64,000 nucleotides of DNA, taken from positions 1 to 64,000 of the forward strand of contig JAHBXZ010000016.1 of NCBI GenBank assembly GCA_019636215.1. Direction: 5' to 3'. Shown in pieces: positions 37,968 through 47,055 of the stretch. A program made the position numbers and the translations under genes. The notes beneath the pieces were generated by a model. It saw only the letters and a program-made list of their open reading frames with translations. It was not told the DNA's origin and ran no database searches. Each line of letters opens with the position of its first letter. The first letter of the stretch is position 1. Source of the stretch: Planctomycetota bacterium. GTDB taxonomy: Bacteria > Planctomycetota > UBA8742 > UBA2392.

Positions 37968-40496
37968 ATGTGGATCAAGCGTTCGCTGGTCGTACTTCCC
38001 GTGCTGCTGCTGCTGTTTCTGCTGCAGAGCATCTTCTGGGTACCGGGTACTCAGCAGGCCGCCGATAACGAAGGCCGGCTCGACCGGCTGGTGTGGTACC
38101 TCGGGGCTAACCCCGAGGACATGAACATCTACCAGTCCACATCGGCCAACGACAGCGACATATCCGCCCACCTGAACGAAGGACTTCTGCAGTACGATGA
38201 GATGTACCAGATTGTCCCGCACATGGCCGACACCGCCGTGGTGAACCACGAAGTCACCATGCTGGCGGGAGCCTCGGTCAGTAATGCCGAGCTGCTGCGC
38301 GCCCTGGAAGACATTTATGGACTGGGCTCTGCCAGCATCGAGACGGTCAAAGACTGGAAGCTCAAGGGTGGCCCGGCCTGGGAGGCCGCTGCCGCCGACC
38401 CCGCTCTGGCCGCAACACGCAGCTTTGCCGAGGGCGCCCGCCAGGTGCGCGTTTACCTGATGTCCAAGCCCCGCAAGGACCGCGTGGCCAGCGCTGTGGA
38501 TCCCTCTATGGCCACCAAGGTCGGCCAAAAGCTGGGGGCTGGCCTGCATGACGCGGTTGACGCAGGGGCACTGCTTGCGAAGCTGGACCAGGCAGACAAA
38601 GAACGCCTGGCTGGTGTGCTGAAGACTGATGTCGGCGGCCTGCCGGCGGCATTGGGCAAAATGCTGACCGACGCGGGGTTCACGCCGCTGGTTCACAACC
38701 CCATTGTCGAAATGAACATCCGCAAAGGCATTCACTGGGTAGACGGGCCTTTCTGGGGCCCGGTCAAGAACACCTGGCTGGTCACCGTAGACGGCAACGA
38801 GGCAGATTTTGTTACCGCCGACAGCGAACTGGACGCCATCAAACTTGTCACGGATCGGCTGGGGCTTGCCACCAAGCCTGTGGTAACTGCACGCAACTAC
38901 GTCGAGTCCAATGACGCAGCCACGAACGAGGTGTTTGGTGAAAAAGGCGGCCCCTGGTGGGGCCGGGGACCCCAGTTCACCAGCCGTGACATCAAGCGCA
39001 CGGTTGAGCTGTTGAAAGACAACGACTTCGCCAGCCCGCGCATGTCCACCTGGGCCGACGTGAAAGAAGTTCGCACGTTTGCCGACCCTCACCGCGTACA
39101 GGTCGTTTACGGGCGGTTGTTCTCACCCGCGCTGTCAGCCCTGACCGGCGCCTATCTGCCCTACCATCACTGGAACGACACGGCCTGGACACTGGAAGCC
39201 ATCCGCAAGGGTCGCGGCCCCAAAGACGTCGGCGTAAAACCGGAGGACTACAAACCGGCAGGGTACCTGCGTGCCAAGAGCCGCGATTACTCACGCAAGC
39301 CCAGCAGCATGGGCCCGATGGTGCTTTACCCGTTGAACGGCACCGACCTTCCGCTTTGGCAGAACGGCAAGCTGGTTCGACTGATGCGCAACGAGTTCTA
39401 CGTTGACCGCAAACCCGAGTACAAGTGGATCGACTACTACATCTTCAGCCCGAACATGGGCCGCGAAACAGCCGAGATGGTCTTCAACACCGGCGGCATT
39501 GACCTGTACGGCTGCGACCCCCACCAGGTGCGCCGCTATGAGCAGTACGGCGATCGCTACTATGTGATCAAGCGCCAGACCACGACATACGCCTACCTGG
39601 GTTTCAACACAGAGCGCGAGCCCGTCAGCAGCCCGCTGGTGCGGCGCGCGCTGGCCATGGCGCTGGATGTCGACAAAATCATCGACAAGATTGCCTGGGG
39701 ACAGGGCGAGCGCATTTCCGGCCCGGGCTACCCGGTGCTGCCGTGGTATGACCACAACTACAGGTTCGACCACAAGTGGCGTTCGGGTGACAAGACCGGC
39801 CAGACGGAATCCCTGAAGTTCGTGCCGTTCAACGTGGCAGAGGCCAAAGCGCTGCTGGTTGAGGACGGCTATGACTACAGTTCGGGCATTCCGACCAAGG
39901 GCGGCAAGGCCCTTGAGCTGACTATCACCATGCACCCCGAAAACCCCATTCGCAAAGACATCGTTCTGTACGCGCAGCAGCGCTGGCAGGAATTGGGGAT
40001 CAAGGTGAAGATTGAAGAACACGAGTGGAACGTGTACCTGTCACAGTTCATCCGCCCGCGCAACTTCACGGTTTGCGTGCTTGGCTGGTCCGGTGGCCTT
40101 GACTTTGACAAACGCCAGTTGTGGCACGGCAAGTTTCTGGCGCCGCGTGGTCTGAACTTTGCCGGCTTCAAGAACGCCGAGGCTGACAAGGTGATGGACG
40201 ACATTCTGCTGGAGTATGACTTTGACAAACAAGTGCAGATGTCGCATCGCATGTTCAAGCTGATTGCCGACGAACTGCCGTACATCTTCCTTTACTCGGG
40301 TATCGGCACGACGGTAGTTGATCCACGGGTAGTGTGGCGCCGCGAAGTAGAGAAAGACGGCAAGAAGATGTTTGTGGACAGCCCGCTGACGCACGACAAG
40401 ATCCGCACGGCCCGTGCGCCGTTCGGGTTCTGGATGCACGAACTGAAGCGAGTGCCCGAGAAGCCCCAGTGGAAGGACGAGGACTACCGCAACTAG
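37968..40496 (+). CDS. oligopeptide-type ABC substrate-binding protein with insertions
   Basis: 842 aa; family 5 binding proteins are usually 500-600. N-terminal membrane anchor or uncleaved signal (WIKRSLVVLPVLLLLFLLQSIFW). Family 5 segments: 'LNEGLLQYDE', 'IRKGIHWVDG', 'FTSRDIKRTVELLKD', 'AYLGFNTEREPVSSPLVRRALAMALDVDKII' and 'LELTITMHPENP.RKDIVLYAQQRWQELGIKVKIE'. The extra length lies mainly between residues ~85 and ~250, an Ala/Lys/Asp-rich helical stretch, plus a second insert after 'WVDG'. It probably captures peptides or similar ligands outside the membrane for the two permeases that follow (12 bp gap). ATG 37968 is preferred because of GAGGTGGAAG upstream; ATG 37935 is the alternative. 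Confidence 0.88.
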   Translation: MWIKRSLVVLPVLLLLFLLQSIFWVPGTQQAADNEGRLDRLVWYLGANPEDMNIYQSTSANDSDISAHLNEGLLQYDEMYQIVPHMADTAVVNHEVTMLAGASVSNAELLRALEDIYGLGSASIETVKDWKLKGGPAWEAAAADPALAATRSFAEGARQVRVYLMSKPRKDRVASAVDPSMATKVGQKLGAGLHDAVDAGALLAKLDQADKERLAGVLKTDVGGLPAALGKMLTDAGFTPLVHNPIVEMNIRKGIHWVDGPFWGPVKNTWLVTVDGNEADFVTADSELDAIKLVTDRLGLATKPVVTARNYVESNDAATNEVFGEKGGPWWGRGPQFTSRDIKRTVELLKDNDFASPRMSTWADVKEVRTFADPHRVQVVYGRLFSPALSALTGAYLPYHHWNDTAWTLEAIRKGRGPKDVGVKPEDYKPAGYLRAKSRDYSRKPSSMGPMVLYPLNGTDLPLWQNGKLVRLMRNEFYVDRKPEYKWIDYYIFSPNMGRETAEMVFNTGGIDLYGCDPHQVRRYEQYGDRYYVIKRQTTTYAYLGFNTEREPVSSPLVRRALAMALDVDKIIDKIAWGQGERISGPGYPVLPWYDHNYRFDHKWRSGDKTGQTESLKFVPFNVAEAKALLVEDGYDYSSGIPTKGGKALELTITMHPENPIRKDIVLYAQQRWQELGIKVKIEEHEWNVYLSQFIRPRNFTVCVLGWSGGLDFDKRQLWHGKFLAPRGLNFAGFKNAEADKVMDDILLEYDFDKQVQMSHRMFKLIADELPYIFLYSGIGTTVVDPRVVWRREVEKDGKKMFVDSPLTHDKIRTARAPFGFWMHELKRVPEKPQWKDEDYRN

Positions 40497-40508
40497 GCCC
40501 AATACCCG

Positions 40509-41504
40509 ATGATTTCCTACATTATCCGGCGTTTGCTTCAGATGGGGATCACGCTGTTTGTGGTCAGCATTCTCAGTTTTCTGCTGGTTGTGCTGGCACC
40601 TGGCGACCCGTTTGCAGGGCACCTGGACCCCAACGCCCTGCCCGCAGACATCGAACGCCAGCGCGATACGGGTGGCTACGATGATCCTGTGGTCACCAAA
40701 TACCTGACGTTTTACGGCAACTTTTTTTCAGACCTTGGCGCGGCATTTTCGCCCTCCGCCGGATACGAGTGGAAGCTGGTCAGCAACATCACCAAAGAGC
40801 CCGTGCTGCCGACCATGTGGCGCAAGATGCTGGTGACACTGCCGCTGGTGATACTGACGACCATCATTGTCTGGACCTTGTCGTTCCCCATCGGCATTTT
40901 CTCGGCGCTACGGCGCGGCACGTTCAAGGATCAGACCATTACCGTGCTGTCCTATACGCTGATTGCCTTTCCCGGGTTCTGGCTGGCATTGCTGGTGATC
41001 AACTTCTTCACCGTGCAGCTTGGCATACCCGTCATCTCGCCGGAAACGCTAGGCGTGGAACTTGAAGGCCCAAGAGCCTTCTTTGACCGCACCTGGCACG
41101 TCGCCGTGCCCGGCATCGTCGGCTCGTTCGGCGGCATTGCGGTGATGACCCGCTATGTGAAGGGTCAGATGCTTGAAGTTCAAGGGCAGGACTACATCCG
41201 CACCGCCAAGGCAAAAGGCCTAGATCGGGACACCGTGAACTACAAGCACGCCCTGCGCAATGCCAGCCTGCCGTTCATCACGATGCTGGCAGGCCTTCTG
41301 CCCAGCCTGTTCGGCGGGTCAGTGATCTTTGAAAGCATCTATTCCTGGCCGGGGCTTGGGCGCTGGTTTCTGGAAGCGGTGTTCACCCGCGACGCTTTCA
41401 TCGTCATGGCGAACCTGTTTGTGGGGTCAGGCCTGACCCTGATGGGCATTCTGGTTTCGGATCTTCTGTACAGCGTGGCGGACCCGCGCATCAAGCTGGG
41501 ATAG
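40509..41504 (+). CDS. DppB/OppB-type ABC permease
   Basis: 331 aa. First permease of an oligopeptide-type importer, six membrane helices. Starts with the family signature 'MISYIIRRLLQMGITLFVVSILSFLL' and 'LAPGDPF'. The EAA-like coupling loop is 'GQDYIRTAKAKGLDRDTVNYKHALRNASLPFITML'. About 60 extra residues sit between the first helix and the second ('LTFYGNFFSDLGAAFSPSAGYEWKLV'), normal for this family. Located between the binding protein (12 bp) and the second permease (17 bp) on the same strand. No ATP-binding genes (dppD/dppF) follow. Confidence 0.94.
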   Translation: MISYIIRRLLQMGITLFVVSILSFLLVVLAPGDPFAGHLDPNALPADIERQRDTGGYDDPVVTKYLTFYGNFFSDLGAAFSPSAGYEWKLVSNITKEPVLPTMWRKMLVTLPLVILTTIIVWTLSFPIGIFSALRRGTFKDQTITVLSYTLIAFPGFWLALLVINFFTVQLGIPVISPETLGVELEGPRAFFDRTWHVAVPGIVGSFGGIAVMTRYVKGQMLEVQGQDYIRTAKAKGLDRDTVNYKHALRNASLPFITMLAGLLPSLFGGSVIFESIYSWPGLGRWFLEAVFTRDAFIVMANLFVGSGLTLMGILVSDLLYSVADPRIKLG

Positions 41505-41521
41505 ACAGAACGAATACTCCG

Positions 41522-43864
41522 ATGAGCGAGCAACGCAAACCAACTTCACCGCTGCGCGACGCATTGCGCCTGTTCTTCCGTAACAAGCCAGCGGTCGCCG
41601 CCGCGATTGCAATTTTTGTCCTGGCCTGCGTGGCCGTGTCGGGCGAAATCCTGACCGGCAAGCCGCCCACCGAAGAAGACCGCCAGCAGATTAAGGAAAG
41701 CATCTACGTCGGCGACAAGGTCGAGATCAAGCGCAACGAACTGGCCAGGAGTGACCCGCTGGAAACGGTGCTTGACGAAAAGCTGCTGCCCCCGTTCAGC
41801 CGGGGCGACGGCACCGGCAAGTTCTACCTCCTGGGCACTGACCACCTGGGCCGCAACGTTGCTTCGCGGCTTTGGGCCGGCAGCACGATCAGCCTGACTA
41901 TCGGGTTCCTTGCCGTGGGCATCATGGCGCTCCTGGGCATCACTCTGGGCGGCATTGCCGGCTTCTGGGGCCGCGAGCGGGTGCGGCTGCCGTTCTTTGC
42001 GATGCTGCTGCTGGCGCTGGGCGGCGCGATCGCATACGGGGCGGACTTTGACTGGCTGGCCTGGCTTCTGCTTGCGCTTTCCTGCGCTGCATTTGTCCTG
42101 CAGTTGGCCGTTGTGGCCATGGGACGTCGCTGGCGGCCGCTGGCCATCTTCGGGGTGATCTTGGCCATGTTTCTGGCCGTCAACGGGTACAACCAGTACA
42201 TCGAGCGCACAGACCCCAATGGCCGACTGATGCGGCAGGCCCGCGTGATCGAGTCCCACGCTCGCGAAACCATGGTGCACACACGAGCCTTTGGCGTTGA
42301 TGTCAAGGACATCGACGACCGCGTGGCCACCGCCCGCAGCAGGGCATGGCGTATCCGCGGCCAGGCCGATGTCGAGGTCATGTTCAGCAAGCTTGACGTC
42401 GAAGTCGCCCGCTTTGCTTTCATGGAGAACGAGGCCGGCATCGAACTTCTGGAACGAACCATCGTCGAACGCGAGGCCCGGGCCGAGCACATGGACCGCA
42501 TTGACCGTCCTGCGCGCGCCAAGACAGAGCGCGAAAGCGTCGCCCGGGAGAAGGAGTCCCTGGCTGAGCTCAAGCGCGCCACCCAGGGGCTCAAGGACGC
42601 CCTTGTGCTTGCCGAGCTTGAACTTGCCGAGCAGCAGGCCCGACGCGAGCTGGCCCAACACGATGCCCGCATTGCCGAGGTCCATGACGCGACCGAACCG
42701 CCGGGATCCAACACAGAAAAACTCAAACCCCTGCAGGACGAACGCGCCAAGTTCTTGTGGCCCGTGCATGTGGCGAAACTGGAGATTACATCCGCCAAGG
42801 CGTCCCATGCCGCCGCCGCGCGTGAACGCGAAATCGCCACGCAAGAGGAGAAGATCAAGACCCTGACAGAAAAGGACGACACGAAGCCGGCAGCCTTGGA
42901 TGCCGAGCGCAAGAAGCTGGCCAGTCTCAAGGAAGGCCTTGTCGCATTGAAGACCGCTGCCAAGTCGGCTGAATCAGCGCTTGAGGAAGGCCGCAAGGGC
43001 GCCGAAGCCGGCAAGGAACTTTCGGCTGAGCAGACCAAGGAGATTGGCGAACTCACCCTGCAGAAGCACAGCGAGATGCTGGAGCGCAGGGCAACCATGC
43101 GTCGGGACATCCTCGACAGCTTCAAGGCCCGGGCCGATACACTGTTTTCAAGCGAGCTGAACGGCGCCAAGTTGCTGTCCGGCCACTGGCGCTATGGCAC
43201 GTACCGTGTGACGCGTCACTTCATTGCGGCAACCTTGATGTGGCTTGGCCTGCTGGTCGCCGTGCTGATGATTGCGGGCACCGCCCAGGGCGCGATCCAG
43301 GACGTAAAGGGGCCGCTGCAGAAGCTGTTCCTGCCCACCATGACCGTGGACGACCTGGTGATGCGCTTTACCGAAATCATGATCACCATCCCCACGCTGT
43401 TCCTGATCCTGGCGGTGCTGGCCCTGTTCGAGCGCGACGTGTACATCGTGATGGCAGTGATCGGCCTGACCGGCTGGATGGGCATGACGCGCTTTGTACG
43501 CGCCGAGATTCTGTCGTTGCGCGAGCAGGACTTTGTGCAGGCGGCGCGCGCTCTTGGAGTGTCGGACTACCGCATCATCTGGCGTCACCTGGTTCCCAAT
43601 GCCATCAGCCCGGTGCTGGTGGCCGCGACCATCGGCGTTGCTGGCGCGGTCCTGGCCGAAAGTACACTCAGCTTCCTGGGGATCGGCGCCAAGGCTGACC
43701 AGCCCACCTGGGGCCAGATTCTGAACGACGGGCGCGCGTACATGACCGACGCCTGGTGGCTGATGGTAATTCCGGGCTTTGCCATTCTGGTCACGGTGCT
43801 GTCCTTCAACCTCCTGGGCGAAGGCCTGCGCGAGGCATTCAATCCGAAGCTGCGCGGTCGATAA
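41522..43864 (+). CDS. DppC/OppC-type ABC permease with a ~455-residue insertion
   Basis: 780 aa; normal DppC is about 300. The N-terminal third is standard up to 'GTDHLGRNVASRLWAGSTISLTIGFLAVGIMALLGITLGGIAGFWG' (ends ~147). The standard protein resumes at 'VDDLVMRFTEIMITIPTLFLILAVLALF' (from V609), through the EAA loop 'REQDFVQAARALGVSDYRIIWRHLVPNA' and 'AESTLSFLGIG'. In between are two or three extra membrane helices (~153-225), a long charged coiled coil (~270-545, Lys/Glu/Ala-rich) and one more helix (~565-590). The insertion point is exactly the loop between permease helices 2 and 3. The frame is unbroken, so this is not a sequencing artefact of simple frameshift type. Confidence 0.9.
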   Translation: MSEQRKPTSPLRDALRLFFRNKPAVAAAIAIFVLACVAVSGEILTGKPPTEEDRQQIKESIYVGDKVEIKRNELARSDPLETVLDEKLLPPFSRGDGTGKFYLLGTDHLGRNVASRLWAGSTISLTIGFLAVGIMALLGITLGGIAGFWGRERVRLPFFAMLLLALGGAIAYGADFDWLAWLLLALSCAAFVLQLAVVAMGRRWRPLAIFGVILAMFLAVNGYNQYIERTDPNGRLMRQARVIESHARETMVHTRAFGVDVKDIDDRVATARSRAWRIRGQADVEVMFSKLDVEVARFAFMENEAGIELLERTIVEREARAEHMDRIDRPARAKTERESVAREKESLAELKRATQGLKDALVLAELELAEQQARRELAQHDARIAEVHDATEPPGSNTEKLKPLQDERAKFLWPVHVAKLEITSAKASHAAAAREREIATQEEKIKTLTEKDDTKPAALDAERKKLASLKEGLVALKTAAKSAESALEEGRKGAEAGKELSAEQTKEIGELTLQKHSEMLERRATMRRDILDSFKARADTLFSSELNGAKLLSGHWRYGTYRVTRHFIAATLMWLGLLVAVLMIAGTAQGAIQDVKGPLQKLFLPTMTVDDLVMRFTEIMITIPTLFLILAVLALFERDVYIVMAVIGLTGWMGMTRFVRAEILSLREQDFVQAARALGVSDYRIIWRHLVPNAISPVLVAATIGVAGAVLAESTLSFLGIGAKADQPTWGQILNDGRAYMTDAWWLMVIPGFAILVTVLSFNLLGEGLREAFNPKLRGR

Positions 43865-43883
43865 CCGCGGCGGCCGACACCCT

Positions 43884-45254
43884 ATGAAAATCCTGCTTGC
43901 CGACGACGAACGCGGTATCCGACTGACCCTTGCCGAGGACCTGGAGGACGCAGGGCATGAAGTGGTTGCCGTCGAAGACGGCGAACTGGCGATCCGGGAG
44001 CTCAAGAAGCAGAAGTTTGATTGCCTGATCAGCGATGTCGTGATGCCAAAGGTAGATGGCATGAGCCTGTTGCGTTTTGCGCGCGAACAGGTGCCCGACA
44101 TCATCAGCATCATGATCACCGGCAACGCGACGGTTGAGCGCGCGCTGGAAGCCATGAAGCTGGGCGCGAAGGACTTCGTGGAGAAGCCCTTCAACAATGA
44201 AAAAATTGTGCTGCTGCTCAACGGCTATGGCGAGAGCCAGCAGACCGGCCGCAAGTACCAGAAGCTGGTTGAGGAAGTAAAGACTGAGTTCAAGGTCAAC
44301 CAGATGGTCGGCAACAGCCCGCAGATGAAGCGGCTGTACGACGACATCAAGACCGTGGCAGAGTCAGAATTTTCGGTGCTGATCCGTGGTGAAAACGGCA
44401 CCGGCAAAGAGGTCATCGCGACAACGCTGCACCAGCTTTCGCCGCGCCAGAAGGGGCCCTTGATCAAGGTGGCCTGCCACATCAGCAACGTGAACCTTCT
44501 GGAAGACGAGCTGTTCGGGCATGAACCGGGCGCCTTCACTGGCGCCACAAGCCGCCGCATTGGCCGCTTCGAGCAGGCCCAGGGCGGAACCATTTACCTG
44601 GACGACATTGACGACATGCCCGTGGATACCCAGGCAAAACTGCTGCGTGTGCTGCAGGAGCGCGAGATTGAGCGCCTTGGCGGCGATCACCCGGTGAAGG
44701 TGGACATCCGCGTGATTGCCTCGACCAAAGTTGACCTGCGCGAGCGAGTACGCGACGGAAAGTTCCGGGAAGACCTGTACCATCGCATCAACGTGATTGA
44801 CCTGAACGTGCCGCCGCTGCGCGAGCGCGAGGGCGACATCCCCGCGCTGGTGGATCACTTTCTGTCTCGCTACGCCACCGGCAAGCTGCTTGCCGTGGAG
44901 CCGGAGGCAATGGCCGCACTGGTTTCGTACCGCTGGCCGGGCAACGTGCGCGAACTTCAGCACGCCGTGCAGCGTGCGATTGCATTCGGCGGGCACACCG
45001 GCGCTTTAAAGCGCGAACACTTCCTGCGCGACTTCAAGGATGCACTGCCCGAGGGCACTTCGGGCGCGACTCCCGGCGATGACCGGCGTGCGCTGAAGGA
45101 AGTGGTGGCTGCCGCCGAGAAAGCCCACATCCAGAACGTGATGCGCATGACCAAGGGCAAGATTGAGGAAGCAGCGAACATCCTTGGCATCTCACGCAAG
45201 AACCTGTGGGAGAAGCGCAAGCAGTACGGGCTGCTGGACGGAGATGACGAGTGA
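43884..45254 (+). CDS. NtrC-family sigma54-dependent response regulator
   Basis: 456 aa. Receiver domain with D7/D8, phospho-acceptor D51 (LISDVVMP), the conserved Thr and Lys ([12 protein letters not shown]). AAA+ central domain: Walker A GENGTGKE, intact sigma54-contact loop GAFTGA, Walker B IYLDDIDD (Asp in place of the usual Glu of LDEI) and '[21 protein letters not shown]'. C-terminal Fis-type helix-turn-helix '[25 protein letters not shown]'. It should activate sigma54 promoters when phosphorylated, but no histidine kinase is adjacent. ATG 43884 is 19 bp after the permease stop and its own stop overlaps ccmB by GTGA, so it heads the cytochrome maturation operon or continues the transporter operon. 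Confidence 0.95.
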   Translation: MKILLADDERGIRLTLAEDLEDAGHEVVAVEDGELAIRELKKQKFDCLISDVVMPKVDGMSLLRFAREQVPDIISIMITGNATVERALEAMKLGAKDFVEKPFNNEKIVLLLNGYGESQQTGRKYQKLVEEVKTEFKVNQMVGNSPQMKRLYDDIKTVAESEFSVLIRGENGTGKEVIATTLHQLSPRQKGPLIKVACHISNVNLLEDELFGHEPGAFTGATSRRIGRFEQAQGGTIYLDDIDDMPVDTQAKLLRVLQEREIERLGGDHPVKVDIRVIASTKVDLRERVRDGKFREDLYHRINVIDLNVPPLREREGDIPALVDHFLSRYATGKLLAVEPEAMAALVSYRWPGNVRELQHAVQRAIAFGGHTGALKREHFLRDFKDALPEGTSGATPGDDRRALKEVVAAAEKAHIQNVMRMTKGKIEEAANILGISRKNLWEKRKQYGLLDGDDE

Positions 45255-45922
45255 GCGCCCTGGGCGCGCTGCTCAGGCGTGAGCTCATCGTCGAGCTGCG
45301 CACAAAGTCCCTGCTCTCTTCCATGGCGCTGTTTGCGGCGCTTTGCGTCATGATCGTCGGCCTTGGTGTCCGTGGGCTCAATGGCGACGAGACGTTTCAT
45401 CGCTTTGTGCTGGCCATGCTCTGGGTCTGCAGCCTGTTTGCCTGCGTTGTGGGCCTGAATCGCGCCGCGGTTTCTGATCATCGGCGTGCCTTCTTCAGCG
45501 CGCTGCTGCTTGCCCCGCACGATGCCGCCAACATCTACGCATCACGCCTTGTCGCTGTGCTGGCCGTACTGCTGGCCACACAGGCGCTAATGGTCGCGAT
45601 GGCCGTGCCCATGCTCAAGCTTGCGTTCTTTGACCAGCCGTTGATGCTGCTGGTAGTGCCCATGGCCGACATTGGAATCCTGGCGCCGGGCGTGCTGTTG
45701 GCCTCCGTGACTGGCCGCATCCGGGGCGGCGAGGCGCTGCTGACCATCCTGCTGGTGCCCGTGATTGTGCCGGTGTTTCTTGGGGCGGCCGGCGCGACTG
45801 ACGCTCTGCAGGCCGGGCTTGGCTTTCGCGGGGCGATGCCGTACCTGTTGCTGCTGGGAATTTGCGACACTATGTTCGCGGCGCTGGGTGTGATGCTGTT
45901 CGGGAAGCTCAACGAGACATGA
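45251..45922 (+). CDS. ccmB: heme exporter protein B
   Basis: 223 aa, six membrane helices. CcmB is the membrane subunit of the CcmABC heme-handling transporter used in System I cytochrome c maturation. Family features: N-terminal 'ALLRRELIVELRTKSLLSSMALFAAL', 'LLAPHDAANIYASRL' and 'LGILAPG'-like 'DIGILAPGVLLASVTGRIRGGEALLTILLVPVIVPVFLGA'. GTG start overlaps the regulator stop (GTGA); stop overlaps ccmC (ATGA). The ATPase gene ccmA is not in the window. Confidence 0.93.
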   Translation: MSALGALLRRELIVELRTKSLLSSMALFAALCVMIVGLGVRGLNGDETFHRFVLAMLWVCSLFACVVGLNRAAVSDHRRAFFSALLLAPHDAANIYASRLVAVLAVLLATQALMVAMAVPMLKLAFFDQPLMLLVVPMADIGILAPGVLLASVTGRIRGGEALLTILLVPVIVPVFLGAAGATDALQAGLGFRGAMPYLLLLGICDTMFAALGVMLFGKLNET

Positions 45923-46659
45923 AAGCAGATTCATCCAAGGCGTGGGTGGTTGCCATTGTGCTGGCGATCCTCGGATTTGCCGGGGTTCAGGTCACCCTGT
46001 ACCTGTCGTACTTCTATACGCCAACCCAGGTCACGCCTGGAACGCTGTGGGTGGTCACGCCCGATGGCGGGGCCCCGATCAGCCTGTACGAGAGCTACCG
46101 TATCTTCTTCATCCACCTGCCCAGCGCCTATGCGACGGCGTCCTGCTGTGCCCTGACAGCGCTGGGCGGCGTGCTGCTCTTGCTCACCAGAAAGCCGGTC
46201 TGGGAGTCGCTGGTCGTCAGTGCCGCTGAAGTTGGCCTTTGCGTGGGTGCGCTTGTGCTGCTTACCGGCACCCTGTGGGCCGATTATGCCTGGGGCAGCG
46301 GCCGCCTGGGCAGCGGCTGGAACTGGGAGCCCCGGCTCACCACGATGCTGATCCTGTGGCTGGCGTTTGCCGCGCTGGTGGTCGTGAGGCGCGCCGTCGA
46401 GATTCAGCAGTTACGAACCCAGGTCACAGCCGTTTACGGCATCCTGCTCGGGCCTCTGTACCCGCTGGTCAGCAAGGCCATCGAAATCAACCAGACCAGC
46501 CATCCGCGCAATTTCAGCGACCTGATGAGCGCCCCGGAAATCGCCCTGACCAAGCAGATCGCAAGCGTTGGTGTGCTTGTCGCACTGCTGGCATTGGTCG
46601 CGTTGCGTGTTCAATGGAATGAACTGGCCCGGCAGATCCGCATGGAGCGTTCCGCGTGA
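45919..46659 (+). CDS. ccmC: heme exporter protein C
   Basis: 246 aa, six membrane helices. CcmC binds heme through two histidines and the tryptophan-rich WWD loop and hands it to CcmE. Histidines are in 'FIHLPSAYAT' and 'INQTSHPRNF'. The WWD loop reads 'WADYAWGSGRLGSGWNWEPRLTTML', with Glu where most CcmC have Asp (WxWDxRLT). Coupled by ATGA to ccmB and by GTGA to the ccmD-like gene. ccmE and ccmF are not in the window. Confidence 0.93.
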   Translation: MKADSSKAWVVAIVLAILGFAGVQVTLYLSYFYTPTQVTPGTLWVVTPDGGAPISLYESYRIFFIHLPSAYATASCCALTALGGVLLLLTRKPVWESLVVSAAEVGLCVGALVLLTGTLWADYAWGSGRLGSGWNWEPRLTTMLILWLAFAALVVVRRAVEIQQLRTQVTAVYGILLGPLYPLVSKAIEINQTSHPRNFSDLMSAPEIALTKQIASVGVLVALLALVALRVQWNELARQIRMERSA

Positions 46660-47024
46660 AGAAACCTGGTTGTCGGACTATGCTCTGGTTGGCAGCGACT
46701 CTGTCGGTGATTGCGATTGCCTCACCGATTTTTGCCGACTCCAAGAGCGAGACGCTGCGGCAGCCCGAGCCCGCGGGGCCTGTTCTCTCCAGCGAATTGG
46801 AAGCGCGCCGCGCGCTGGAAAAGGAGTACCGCGCAGAGCTGGAAAAACGCGTGGCCGCCGAAAAGTCCAGCATGCAAGCGTCGCTGACCAGCCTGTGGAT
46901 GGCAAATGCTGCCGTGTGGGCGGTGCTGCTGGGATTTGTGGTCTATCAGGCATTGGGCGTTCGCAAGCTTGCCGCCGAGCTTCAGCGACTGAAAGCACGG
47001 CACCCCGGTGAAGGCGGGGCATGA
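46656..47024 (+). CDS. CcmD-like membrane protein with signal peptide
   Basis: 122 aa. An N-terminal hydrophobic signal (MLWLAATLSVIAIASPIFA), a short Glu/Arg-rich coiled coil (SELEARRALEKEYRAELEKRV) and a C-terminal membrane helix followed by basic residues (SLWMANAAVWAVLLGFVVYQALGVRKLAAELQRLK). The final part matches the pattern of CcmD, which stabilises the CcmABC/CcmE complex; CcmD is usually only 40-70 aa, so the exported N-terminal half is an addition. GTG start overlaps the ccmC stop. Confidence 0.75.
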   Translation: MKKPGCRTMLWLAATLSVIAIASPIFADSKSETLRQPEPAGPVLSSELEARRALEKEYRAELEKRVAAEKSSMQASLTSLWMANAAVWAVLLGFVVYQALGVRKLAAELQRLKARHPGEGGA

Positions 47025-47055
47025 CCTCATCGAGCTGGCCCCTTTCAAGAAACCC

